From assembly GCA_001825475.1 (NCBI GenBank), contig MHWZ01000017.1:9337-14951 (forward strand): a stretch of DNA of 5,615 bases. Direction: 5' to 3'. The notes beneath the pieces were generated by a model, which was not told the origin of the DNA, did not search any database, and saw nothing but the letters and a program-made list of their open reading frames with translations. Origin of the DNA: Candidatus Zambryskibacteria bacterium RIFOXYD2_FULL_43_10. GTDB lineage: Bacteria > Patescibacteriota > Minisyncoccia > Phycocordibacterales > Zambryskibacteraceae. Within the stretch, counting starts at the first letter, position 1. Each line of letters starts with the position of its first letter. Made by a program: the position numbers and the translations under genes. This document shows, piece after piece, positions 1 to 5,615 of the stretch.

Positions 1-431
1 AAAATCTTACGGATAATTTTAAGCGCCTCCTTTAGTTCTCCTCCGTGAGGAAAAGGACCATATGTACCCGAGCCACGAGTAATAAGTACTTTCGGAAAAT
101 CGTCTTTAGTAAAAGTAACATAGTTGTAGCTCTTATCATCTTTCTCTTTGGAATTATAGATTGGTTGATGTTTTTTTATCTCACTTGCTTCCAGAAGTAG
201 CGCCTCAAGCACCGAGTTTGTCTCGATGAATTCAATTTTTTTTGCTTCTTCAAGCATTTTGGCTATAAGCGGTCCTCTAGTGTCAAAGACTGTCTTTGAC
301 ATGTAGCTCTTAACCCTATCTTTAAGATTCGTGGCCTTGCCGATATATAAAATTTTTCCTTTTTTCCCAAGAAAGAAATATACTCCGGGCAAGTCGGGCA
401 ATTTATATTTATTTATATTCAAATTTTTCAT
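1..431 (-). CDS. uvrC: UvrABC system protein C (excinuclease subunit UvrC), N-terminal part, cut by the window edge
   Basis: UvrC is the nuclease of nucleotide excision repair. It is recruited by DNA-bound UvrB and cuts on both sides of the lesion. Only the first 143 residues are in the window, and they form the N-terminal GIY-YIG domain that makes the 3' incision. Visible signatures are GVY (16-18) followed by LYIGKA (28-33), Arg39 in the NLKDRV helix, and EALLLEASEIKKHQPIYN (76-93). By family comparison, Glu81 in the latter is the metal-binding catalytic residue. DDKSYNYV (98-105) and YGPFPH (124-129) are also typical of UvrC. The UVR motif, the RNase H-like 5' nuclease domain and the HhH domains would lie beyond the edge, so a short Cho-like protein cannot be excluded, although the operon argues for full UvrC. 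The ATG at 431 begins one base after the uvrA TAG stop. No convincing Shine-Dalgarno is seen, so translational coupling to uvrA is likely. Confidence 0.93.
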   Translation of the reverse strand, partial: MKNLNINKYKLPDLPGVYFFLGKKGKILYIGKATNLKDRVKSYMSKTVFDTRGPLIAKMLEEAKKIEFIETNSVLEALLLEASEIKKHQPIYNSKEKDDKSYNYVTFTKDDFPKVLITRGSGTYGPFPHGGELKEALKIIRKI

Positions 432-432
432 C

Positions 433-2958
433 CTATTTCTTGCGCAAAATTTTACGCAGATATTTCCCCGTATGGGTATCGGTATTCGCCACTTCTTCCG
501 GGGTACCTTGAGCGACAAGCTTTCCTCCCCCATCGCCCGCCTCTGGACCGATGTCGAGCACATGATCGGTGCTTTTTATAAAATCGAGGTTATGTTCAAT
601 AACTACAACGGTATTGCCTTTATCCACCAGTTTCTGAAGAATTTCAATCAATTTTTTAACATCTTCATAATGAAGACCGATGGTCGGTTCATCAAGAAGA
701 TAAATTGTCTTCTGTAAATGCGGACGGTAGAGTTCGGAAGCGATTTTAACTCTTTGCGCCTCCCCGCCGGAAAGTGTGGTTGCAGATTGACCGAGGCAAA
801 GATAACCCAAACCAACATCATTTAAACTCTTGAGCCGATCATAAATCGCTGGAATATCTTCGAAGAAGGCAAGCGCTTCTTCAATAGTCATCTCAAGAAC
901 ATCGTAAATACTCTTCTTACTGTATTTCACCTCGAGTGTCTCCTTCATGAAGCGTCGACCGTTGCAGACATCGCACGGTACATAAACAGTCGGAAGAAAA
1001 AGCATTTCCACCTCAATCATGCCGTTACCCTGACAGGTCTCACATCGACCTCCTTTCACGTTGAAGGAAAACCTGTTTGCTCTCCAACCGCGCGCTCGGG
1101 CTTCCGCTGTTTCGGCAAAAAGTTCACGGATAAAAGTGAAGGCGCCGGTGTAAGTGGCCGGATTAGAACGTGGAGTTCGGCCAATCGGCGACTGATCTAT
1201 CAATATCGCGCGACCAAGATATTCAGCACCCTCAAAGGATCGGCAGTTATATGTATCGGCGCTTCGGTAACGCCGATCAAATCGAGCTTGGAGATTTTTA
1301 TGGAGAATTTCATAGACAAAAGAAGATTTGCCGGAACCAGAAACTCCGGTGACTGCGACTAACCTACCGAGCGGAATATCAACGTTGAGATGCTTGATGT
1401 TAAATATGGAACCGGCGCGAATAGCCAACTTACCCTTTTCCGCCTTCCTGCGTTTCTCCGGTACTTCAATACTTTTCTCACCGCGCAGATAAGCAAGCGT
1501 TAGAGACTTACTCTCCCCGCCAGTTAGCGGATTCTTCGACAAAAGAAGCGGTTCAAGGTAATCTGCCATCACTATCTTTCCACCATGAATACCGGCTCCC
1601 GGACCGATATCAACCAAAAAATCTGCCGAGTAAATGGTCTCTTCATCATGTTCAACCACGATAATGGTATTACCCAGGTCGCGTAAATTTAGAAGCGTTT
1701 TGATAAGGCGGGCATTATCATGGGCATGAAGACCGATGGTCGGCTCATCGAGTACATAAAGCGCGCCGACTAATCCGGAACCAAGTTGCGAAGCTAGGCG
1801 TATGCGTTGAGCCTCCCCGCCGGAGAGCGTGTGGGCTCTGCGATCAAGCGAGAGATACTCAATACCGACATTGAGCATGAAGGAGAGACGCGCCTCTATC
1901 TCTTTCGTCACTACCTTAGAAATATTTTTCTCGCGGACAGTCAATTTAAGTTTTTTGAAAAATTCGTCACAATCTTTGATTGATAATGAAGTCAGTTCAA
2001 CAATATTTTTACCTCCCACTAAGATATTTAACGCTTCTTTTTTCAGACGTTTACCAAGACACGATTCGCAAGATTCGGTGCCGAAAAAATACTTGGTGCC
2101 AAGACCGTTACAATCCGGACATGCGCCGTAAGGAGAATTAAAGGAAAATAAACGCGGTTCTATTTCGGGAAAAGAAAAACCGTCTCTCGGACACGCCCAT
2201 TTGGCCGACATGAGAAATTCCTCGTCCTTAAATTTGATCATCACAAGTCCATCTGATTCATTGAGAGCTCTTTCTATAGCTTCAGAAAGTCTTTCGAGAA
2301 CCCCGGGTTCTTCCAAATTTATCGAGTCAACTAAGACAGAGATTTCATGTTTTTTAGTTTTCGTCAATTCAATACGCTCTCGCAGAGAATATTTCTTGTT
2401 ATCCACGATGACAGTTTCATAACCCTTGCCTAGAAGATCGTAAAGCAGTTGGTAGTATTCACCTTTCCTCCCGCGAACGACTGGGGTCAGTACATCAAAG
2501 GAACCTTTCGATACTTTTTCCAAAACGAAATTTTTGATTTCTTCGTTGGAAAGCTTCTTGATCTCACTGCCGCAAACTAGACAATGCGGCCGACCTATCC
2601 GCGCGTAGAGAATGCGAAGATAGTCATAAATTTCGGTAATGGTCGCAACGGTTGAACGCGGATTATTGGAGCGAGATTTCTGATCAATTGAGATAGCGGG
2701 CGAAAGACCGGTTATTTCATCCACGTCCGGCTTCTGCATTTGGCGCAAGAACTGCCTGGCATAGGATGAGAGCGATTCCACATAGCGCCTCTGCCCCTCG
2801 GCAAAAATGGTGTCAAAGGCGAGAGATGATTTGCCCGAACCGGAAAGACCGGTAAAAACGATCATCTTATTGCGCGGTATCTCAACAGTAATGTTTTTTA
2901 AGTTATGCGTCCGCGCGCCTTTGACTATAATCAGATCTTCGGATTTTCTGTCTTTCAT
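433..2958 (-). CDS. uvrA: UvrABC system protein A (excinuclease ATPase subunit UvrA), short form lacking the insertion domain
   Basis: UvrA is the dimeric ABC-type ATPase that scans DNA for damage and loads UvrB. Numbered from the ATG at 2958, it has 841 residues. Cassette I has Walker A GLSGSGKSS (37-45), signature LSGGEAQR (378-385) and Walker B YVLDEPTIGLH (401-411). Cassette II has Walker A GVSGSGKSS (538-546), the QSPIGRTPRSNPATYTG block (589-605), signature LSGGEAQR (729-736) and Walker B YLLDEPTIGLH (753-763). The UvrB-binding domain is present (about 130-253, with VRGRKGE). Zinc module 1 is Cys126/129 with Cys256/Asp259, module 2 is Cys280/283 with Cys297/300, and module 3 is Cys639/642 with Cys662/665. 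The usual insertion domain of about 110 residues in module 2 is absent, which explains the short length. The linker between the ABC halves has about eight extra residues near 477-484. The ATG at 2958 is preferred over an in-frame TTG at 2997, because the family starts just before the VKGARTHNLKN block and the TTG extension reads through a hairpin. The stop is TAG. Confidence 0.97.
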   Translation of the reverse strand: MKDRKSEDLIIVKGARTHNLKNITVEIPRNKMIVFTGLSGSGKSSLAFDTIFAEGQRRYVESLSSYARQFLRQMQKPDVDEITGLSPAISIDQKSRSNNPRSTVATITEIYDYLRILYARIGRPHCLVCGSEIKKLSNEEIKNFVLEKVSKGSFDVLTPVVRGRKGEYYQLLYDLLGKGYETVIVDNKKYSLRERIELTKTKKHEISVLVDSINLEEPGVLERLSEAIERALNESDGLVMIKFKDEEFLMSAKWACPRDGFSFPEIEPRLFSFNSPYGACPDCNGLGTKYFFGTESCESCLGKRLKKEALNILVGGKNIVELTSLSIKDCDEFFKKLKLTVREKNISKVVTKEIEARLSFMLNVGIEYLSLDRRAHTLSGGEAQRIRLASQLGSGLVGALYVLDEPTIGLHAHDNARLIKTLLNLRDLGNTIIVVEHDEETIYSADFLVDIGPGAGIHGGKIVMADYLEPLLLSKNPLTGGESKSLTLAYLRGEKSIEVPEKRRKAEKGKLAIRAGSIFNIKHLNVDIPLGRLVAVTGVSGSGKSSFVYEILHKNLQARFDRRYRSADTYNCRSFEGAEYLGRAILIDQSPIGRTPRSNPATYTGAFTFIRELFAETAEARARGWRANRFSFNVKGGRCETCQGNGMIEVEMLFLPTVYVPCDVCNGRRFMKETLEVKYSKKSIYDVLEMTIEEALAFFEDIPAIYDRLKSLNDVGLGYLCLGQSATTLSGGEAQRVKIASELYRPHLQKTIYLLDEPTIGLHYEDVKKLIEILQKLVDKGNTVVVIEHNLDFIKSTDHVLDIGPEAGDGGGKLVAQGTPEEVANTDTHTGKYLRKILRKK

Positions 2959-2971
2959 AACAAATTTATAC

Positions 2972-2994
2972 CCCCCGAGGCAAGGCCTAGGGGG
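2972..2994 (-). other. GC-rich hairpin in the uvrB-uvrA intergenic region, just upstream of the uvrA start
   Basis: On the minus-strand RNA, CCCCC pairs with GGGGG. After one U-C mismatch, AGGC pairs with GCCU around a three-base loop, giving nine pairs in total. The stem ends 13 bases before the uvrA ATG. It stands out as very G+C-rich in A+T-rich surroundings. Neither strand has a U-run after it, so it does not look like a canonical intrinsic terminator. It could stabilise the uvrA-uvrC segment of a processed transcript, limit read-through from uvrB, or affect ribosome access to uvrA. The function is inferred; only the pairing is seen. Confidence 0.5.
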
Positions 2995-3008
2995 CAACTA
3001 TGGCGCGG

Positions 3009-3017
3009 AGTATAACA
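3009..3017 (-). promoter_or_regulatory. possible internal promoter for uvrA-uvrC (extended -10 only)
   Basis: The minus strand reads TGTTATACT, an extended -10 form (TGn followed by TATACT). It lies just after the uvrB stop codon and 50 bases upstream of the uvrA ATG. No good -35 hexamer is found at 16-18 bases. A start about seven bases downstream would give a leader of roughly 43 bases that contains the GC-rich hairpin. Short promoter-like strings are common in A+T-rich DNA, so this is tentative. Confidence 0.25.
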
Positions 3018-3030
3018 CAATAACTATCTG

Positions 3031-5031
3031 TTACCTAAATGAATGATTCTCGAGAATTTTTATTTCATCGCGAAGAATAGCGGCGGTTTCGAAGTCAAGA
3101 TCGCGCACCGCCTTTTCCATTTCTTTTTTCTTATTTCTAATCAGTTTCTTGGGACTTTTAGCAAATAATTTTTCGTCCGTCTCCAAAAGTAAATTGACGG
3201 CGGAGCGATGTTCGCGCTCGAGTGTATCCGTAATATCTTTTATTTTTTTGATAATTGTTTTAGGGGTAATGCCGTGTTTTTTGTTATGAGCTACTTGGAT
3301 AGCTCGGCGGCGCGCGGTCTCATCCAAAGCTCTTTCCATAGAGCCAGTCATTGTGTCGGCGTAGAGAATGACCCGACCAGAAACATTTCTGGCCGCCCGA
3401 CCGATGATTTGAATGAGGGAAGTATCGCTCCGCAGGAAACCTTCTTTATCGGCGTCCATAATTCCGATAAGAGTCACTTCCGGTAAATCCAGCCCTTCTC
3501 TTAAAAGATTGACTCCTACCAGACAGTCAAACTCGCCCCGGCGAAAAGCGGTCAGAATTTCAATCCTTTCAATAGTTTTGATTTCACTGTGTAGATATCT
3601 CGCATTTACTTTTTTATTTTTTAGAAACTCACTCAAATCTTCCGCCATTTTTTTGGTTAACGTAGTAGCAATCACTCGCCCGCCCTTGCCAATGGCTCTT
3701 TCCGCTTCTGCTATAAAATCCAGAATCTGGCCCGGATACTCCGATCCTTTGGACTGAATCGGTTTGACTGAAACTTCCGGGTCAACTAAACCTGTCGGTC
3801 GTATCACTTGCTCCACCACTTGCGAACTATGTTCCCTTTCGTATTTAGCCGGTGTGGCACTGGTAAAAATGACCTGTCCAACCCGCTTTTCAAATTCTGT
3901 AAATTTTAAAGGCCTGTTATCTCTCGCTGACGGTAAACGAAAACCATGTTCAATCAAAACATCTTTACGCGATTTGTCCCCGGTATACATGCCGCCGATC
4001 TGCGGCACTGTAACATGCGACTCATCTATAATTGTCAAAAAATCTTTGGGGAAGTAATCCAACAAAGTGAAGGGCGCCTCGCCGGGTAATTTACCGGAGA
4101 AATGTCTTGAGTAATTCTCAATGCCATTGGCATAACCAATCTCGCGAATCATCGCCAGATCGTAAGTGGTTCGTCTCTTTAATCTTTCCGCTTCCAGTAA
4201 TTTTCCTTCCTTATTTAATTTTGCCAATTGTCCATTGAGTTCTTGTTTGATACTTAGGAGTGCTCGCTTCGCAGCATCGTCCGCGGTGATAAAATGCTTG
4301 GCCGGAAAAATGAAAAAGGTTGATAATTCATTTATGAGAGTATGAGAAACAGCATTTATTCTTTTGACACACTGGATTCGATTATCTTGTATTTCAATTC
4401 TATAAATAAGACGTTCTGAAACCGGCATAATTTCAACCACATTACCAAGTACCCGGAATGTTCCGGGCTTCACATCTGAATTAGTGCGAGAGTAATGGAT
4501 ATTAATAAGCGCGCGGATTAAATCGGCGCGCGCGATGCCCTGTCCCTTTTTAATCTTGATATTTACTTTTTCGTATTCTTCCGGATTACCGAGACCGTAG
4601 ATACAGGAAACTGAAGCGACAATAATAACATCTTTCCTCGTGAGGAGCGCTTGGGTGGAAGCGTGACGTAGGCGTTCAATTTCTTCGTTGATCATTGCCT
4701 CTTTCTCAATATAAGTATCCGTGATTGGCAAATACGCTTCCGGCTGATAGTAGTCATAATAAGAAACAAAATAATGTACTGCGTTGTCGGGGAAAAATTC
4801 CCGATACTCTTGCGCCAATTGAGCGGCCAGAGTTTTATTATGCGCGATGACTAAAGTGGGTTTGCCGATTTTTTCTATCACATTGGCAACGGTGAAAGTC
4901 TTACCGGAACCGGTCACACCCAAAAGAGTCTGGTATCGCAGACCATTCTTGAGTCCGCTCAAAAGCTCTTTGATGGCCCGGGGCTGATCTCCTGCTGGCT
5001 TGAATTCTCTGTGAATTTTAAAAACTCCCAT
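3031..5031 (-). CDS. uvrB: UvrABC system protein B (excinuclease helicase-like subunit UvrB)
   Basis: UvrB is the damage-verifying, helicase-like ATPase that receives the lesion from UvrA, inserts a beta-hairpin between the strands and recruits UvrC. The 666-residue length is normal for the family. The start FKPAGDQPRAI (10-20) matches the family N-terminus. Walker A GVTGSGKT lies at 38-45 and the tyrosine-rich beta-hairpin YYDYYQPEAYLPITDTYIEK at 91-110. The DEAD-box-like motif DESH is at 336-339, FTSATPA at 389-395, VGVNLLREGLDLPEV at 505-519, and the arginine-finger motif QIIGRAAR at 541-548. A C-terminal UVR coiled coil (about 629-663) provides the contact for UvrC. No key residue is missing and no frameshift is seen. 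The ATG is the only sensible start, but it lacks a Shine-Dalgarno; TATATT eight bases upstream hints at a leaderless message. The stop is TAA, 72 bases before uvrA, so uvrB is probably the first gene of the uvrBAC unit. Confidence 0.98.
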   Translation of the reverse strand: MGVFKIHREFKPAGDQPRAIKELLSGLKNGLRYQTLLGVTGSGKTFTVANVIEKIGKPTLVIAHNKTLAAQLAQEYREFFPDNAVHYFVSYYDYYQPEAYLPITDTYIEKEAMINEEIERLRHASTQALLTRKDVIIVASVSCIYGLGNPEEYEKVNIKIKKGQGIARADLIRALINIHYSRTNSDVKPGTFRVLGNVVEIMPVSERLIYRIEIQDNRIQCVKRINAVSHTLINELSTFFIFPAKHFITADDAAKRALLSIKQELNGQLAKLNKEGKLLEAERLKRRTTYDLAMIREIGYANGIENYSRHFSGKLPGEAPFTLLDYFPKDFLTIIDESHVTVPQIGGMYTGDKSRKDVLIEHGFRLPSARDNRPLKFTEFEKRVGQVIFTSATPAKYEREHSSQVVEQVIRPTGLVDPEVSVKPIQSKGSEYPGQILDFIAEAERAIGKGGRVIATTLTKKMAEDLSEFLKNKKVNARYLHSEIKTIERIEILTAFRRGEFDCLVGVNLLREGLDLPEVTLIGIMDADKEGFLRSDTSLIQIIGRAARNVSGRVILYADTMTGSMERALDETARRRAIQVAHNKKHGITPKTIIKKIKDITDTLEREHRSAVNLLLETDEKLFAKSPKKLIRNKKKEMEKAVRDLDFETAAILRDEIKILENHSFR

Positions 5032-5039
5032 GAAGCAGT

Positions 5040-5068
5040 AATATACAACATTTTATTAATATTCACGA
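5040..5068 (-). promoter_or_regulatory. possible uvrB promoter giving a nearly leaderless transcript
   Basis: On the minus strand, TATATT (5045-5040) lies eight bases before the uvrB ATG. It is preceded at a 17-base spacing by TCGTGA (5068-5063), which matches only three of six positions of the -35 consensus. Initiation at the normal distance would begin at or within a base or two of the ATG. That agrees with the missing Shine-Dalgarno. No LexA-type operator is visible next to it. The evidence is weak and positional only. Confidence 0.25.
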
Positions 5069-5084
5069 CCTTTATGCGCTATTG

Positions 5085-5261
5085 TTGGTAGAACAGAGGA
5101 TTGTCGAGCGTGGCATTCCGGGAGCCGAGGAGCTCAAACGAGACCTCGGCAACGCCGCCAAGAAAATCGACGTTAAGACAGGTGAACTAATGGAGTTCTA
5201 TGAATCTTGCGTGCCGAAGTTACTCACCAAAATCTTCGGTCCAGGTCGATACGATTCGTGA
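5085..5261 (+). CDS. small hypothetical protein (about 58 aa) on the strand opposite to its neighbours, start uncertain
   Basis: I do not recognise the family. The frame is open from 5034 to the TGA at 5259-5261. From the TTG at 5085 it encodes 58 residues, and another TTG at 5082 would add one. The product looks protein-like and not like a random frame. It is helix-prone and charged, with VEQRIVERGIPGAEELKRDL (2-21), NAAKKIDVKTGELMEFYES (23-41) and a closing VPKLLTKIFG (43-52). No signal peptide or membrane segment is seen. Its codons are richer in G and C than the surrounding intergenic DNA. The weak points are the absence of an upstream ATG and of a Shine-Dalgarno. The only in-frame ATG, at 5190, would leave 23 residues, although AGGTGA sits just upstream of it. 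The frame could therefore be a leaderless TTG-start gene or a 5'-truncated remnant. The plus-oriented terminator downstream supports transcription on this strand. Confidence 0.45.
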   Translation: MVEQRIVERGIPGAEELKRDLGNAAKKIDVKTGELMEFYESCVPKLLTKIFGPGRYDS

Positions 5262-5367
5262 TATTGGAAAACCAAGGTGAGGGCTATGCTCTCTTAAACG
5301 GGTAAGTGTACCTCCCTCGCAAGAGGCAAGGGCAGAACAAGAACCGTTTCCTCGTTTCCTGACAACC
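5262..5367 (+). ncRNA. potentially structured RNA segment (3' UTR or small RNA) ahead of a terminator
   Basis: This segment runs from the small frame's stop codon to the terminator. On the plus strand it can form TTGG/CCAA around AAAA (5264-5275) and GAGGGC/GCTCTC around TAT (starting near 5279). A GNRA-capped hairpin CCTC-GCAA-GAGG lies at 5315-5326. An outer helix AAACGG (5296-5301) with CCGTTT (5344-5349) would enclose the GNRA hairpin. A perfect tandem repeat of CGTTTCCT covers 5345-5360. I find no match to the hallmark motifs of SRP RNA, tmRNA, RNase P RNA, or hammerhead or preQ1 RNAs. It may be a structured 3' UTR of the small gene or the body of a small RNA. Short helices arise easily by chance, so confidence is low. 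Confidence 0.25.
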
Positions 5368-5408
5368 AGCTGTGTGGGTCCGTACGATCCACACAGCTTT
5401 TTTCTTTT
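5368..5408 (+). terminator. strong rho-independent terminator, plus strand
   Basis: AGCTGTGTGG (5368-5377) pairs perfectly with CCACACAGCT (5389-5398). Three inner pairs, one of them G-U, extend this to a 13-bp stem closed by the five-base loop CGTAC (5381-5385). T residues fill 5398-5403, then C and TTTT follow, which is the classic U-tract for plus-strand transcription. In the minus direction no U-run follows the stem, so it does not serve tgt. Its orientation is opposite to every recognised gene here, so it must end a plus-strand transcript starting within the uvrB-tgt gap or inside antisense uvrB. Confidence 0.85.
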
Positions 5409-5418
5409 ATCTTTTATA

Positions 5419-5454
5419 TACATCTAATTTATACGACCGTGAGTTATAGATGTA
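5419..5454. repeat. 8-bp perfect inverted repeat in the tgt 3' flank
   Basis: TACATCTA (5419-5426) and TAGATGTA (5447-5454) are perfect inverted copies separated by 20 bases. The stem is A+T-rich and no U-run follows on the minus strand, so it would be a poor terminator for tgt. It could be a weak 3' hairpin, a protein-binding site or chance. Nothing else is evident between 5409 and 5479. Confidence 0.35.
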
Positions 5455-5479
5455 AGAGGTTTTGTGATTATGTCTATGG

Positions 5480-5615
5480 TTATGATTGATATTTGGAAAG
5501 GAAATCTTTTTTAAATTCGGTAAAAGTGTCATTTAAAATACTCTCGCGCATGCGTTTGACTAAGTTAATGATGAAGTAAAGATTATGCATTGAGCCGAGA
5601 GTTCCGCCGAGCATT
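5480..5615 (-). CDS. tgt: queuine/preQ1 tRNA-ribosyltransferase (tRNA-guanine transglycosylase), C-terminal end, cut by the window edge
   Basis: Tgt exchanges guanine 34 in the anticodon of tRNAs for Asp, Asn, His and Tyr with preQ1 in bacteria, a step of queuosine synthesis. Only the last 44 residues and the TAA stop (5482-5480) are in the window. They match the end of the family: MLGGTLGSMHNLYF (1-14), where bacterial Tgt has ILGxRLNTIHNLxYY. A helix with MRESIL (22-27) and a closing FTEFKKDFLSKY (31-42) also correspond to the usual end. By comparison with Zymomonas Tgt, the His at 10 is the fourth zinc ligand, completing the CxCxxC site that would lie outside the window. The catalytic aspartates are also outside. 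It reads in the same direction as uvrB but is about 450 bases away, with a plus-strand unit between, so it is probably a separate transcription unit. Confidence 0.9.
   Translation of the reverse strand, partial: MLGGTLGSMHNLYFIINLVKRMRESILNDTFTEFKKDFLSKYQS

Noticed and set aside
2972..2994. The uvrB-uvrA hairpin as an intrinsic terminator
   Set aside because: There is no U-run on either strand after the stem.
2959..2997. Thirteen-residue N-terminal extension of UvrA from a TTG codon
   Set aside because: The extension is proline/glycine-rich, reads through the GC-rich hairpin and has no counterpart in the family; the ATG at 2958 fits the usual N-terminus.
331..4057. Several plus-strand open frames of 60-128 codons opposite uvrC, uvrA and uvrB
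   Set aside because: They lie antisense to clearly conserved coding sequence and show no protein-family features; they are shadows of the real genes.
4509..4532. Alternating GCGCGC tracts forming an inverted repeat inside uvrB
   Set aside because: They are explained by Ala/Arg codons (ARAD and RAL residues) in conserved uvrB coding sequence.
5345..5362. Two GAAAC strings on the minus strand, suggestive of a hammerhead ribozyme core
   Set aside because: No CUGANGA partner motif or three-helix arrangement is present; the strings come from the CGTTTCCT tandem repeat.
5369..5397. CTGT...ACAG inside the terminator as a LexA/SOS box
   Set aside because: The half-sites are far too widely spaced for either the E. 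coli or the Gram-positive LexA site, and they are explained by the terminator stem. No other SOS-like box was seen near uvrB or uvrA.
5220..5423. Minus-strand open frame of 67 codons across the terminator
   Set aside because: It reads through the terminator hairpin, overlaps the better small frame on the plus strand, and its protein is low-complexity in character with no family resemblance.

Overview
The window is a bacterial DNA-repair locus. Every confidently identified gene lies on the minus strand. Read in the direction of transcription, the order is: the 3' end of tgt (queuine/preQ1 tRNA-ribosyltransferase), a gap of about 450 bases, uvrB, uvrA, and the 5' part of uvrC, which runs off the left edge. 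The three uvr genes together encode the UvrABC nucleotide-excision-repair machinery. UvrA (with UvrB) finds the lesion, UvrB opens and verifies the DNA, and UvrC makes the incisions. The genes are packed tightly: 72 nt between uvrB and uvrA, and a single base between the uvrA stop and the uvrC start.

The genetic code looks standard: TAA, TAG and TGA all serve as stops, and the long frames contain no in-frame TGA. The moderate A+T content, compact layout, lack of obvious Shine-Dalgarno sequences and reduced UvrA suggest a streamlined bacterium, perhaps of the Patescibacteria/CPR (Parcubacteria-like) radiation. This placement is an inference from gene style, not from a marker gene.

The most notable protein feature is in UvrA. 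It is about 841 residues long instead of the usual 940-950. Both ABC cassettes, the UvrB-binding domain and three zinc-binding modules are in place, but the roughly 110-residue insertion domain is missing. That domain normally sits between the two CxxC pairs of the second zinc module. Here the two pairs are only 13 residues apart.

The gap between uvrB and tgt (5032-5479) is not empty. On the plus strand, opposite to all neighbours, it holds an open frame for a plausible small protein of about 58 residues without an ATG start. This is followed by about 100 bases able to form several short hairpins, and then a strong intrinsic terminator pointing in the plus direction. Together they suggest an independent small transcription unit that I cannot assign to a known family. 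An 8-bp inverted repeat lies between the terminator and the tgt stop codon. I saw no mobile element, CRISPR array, tRNA or rRNA.
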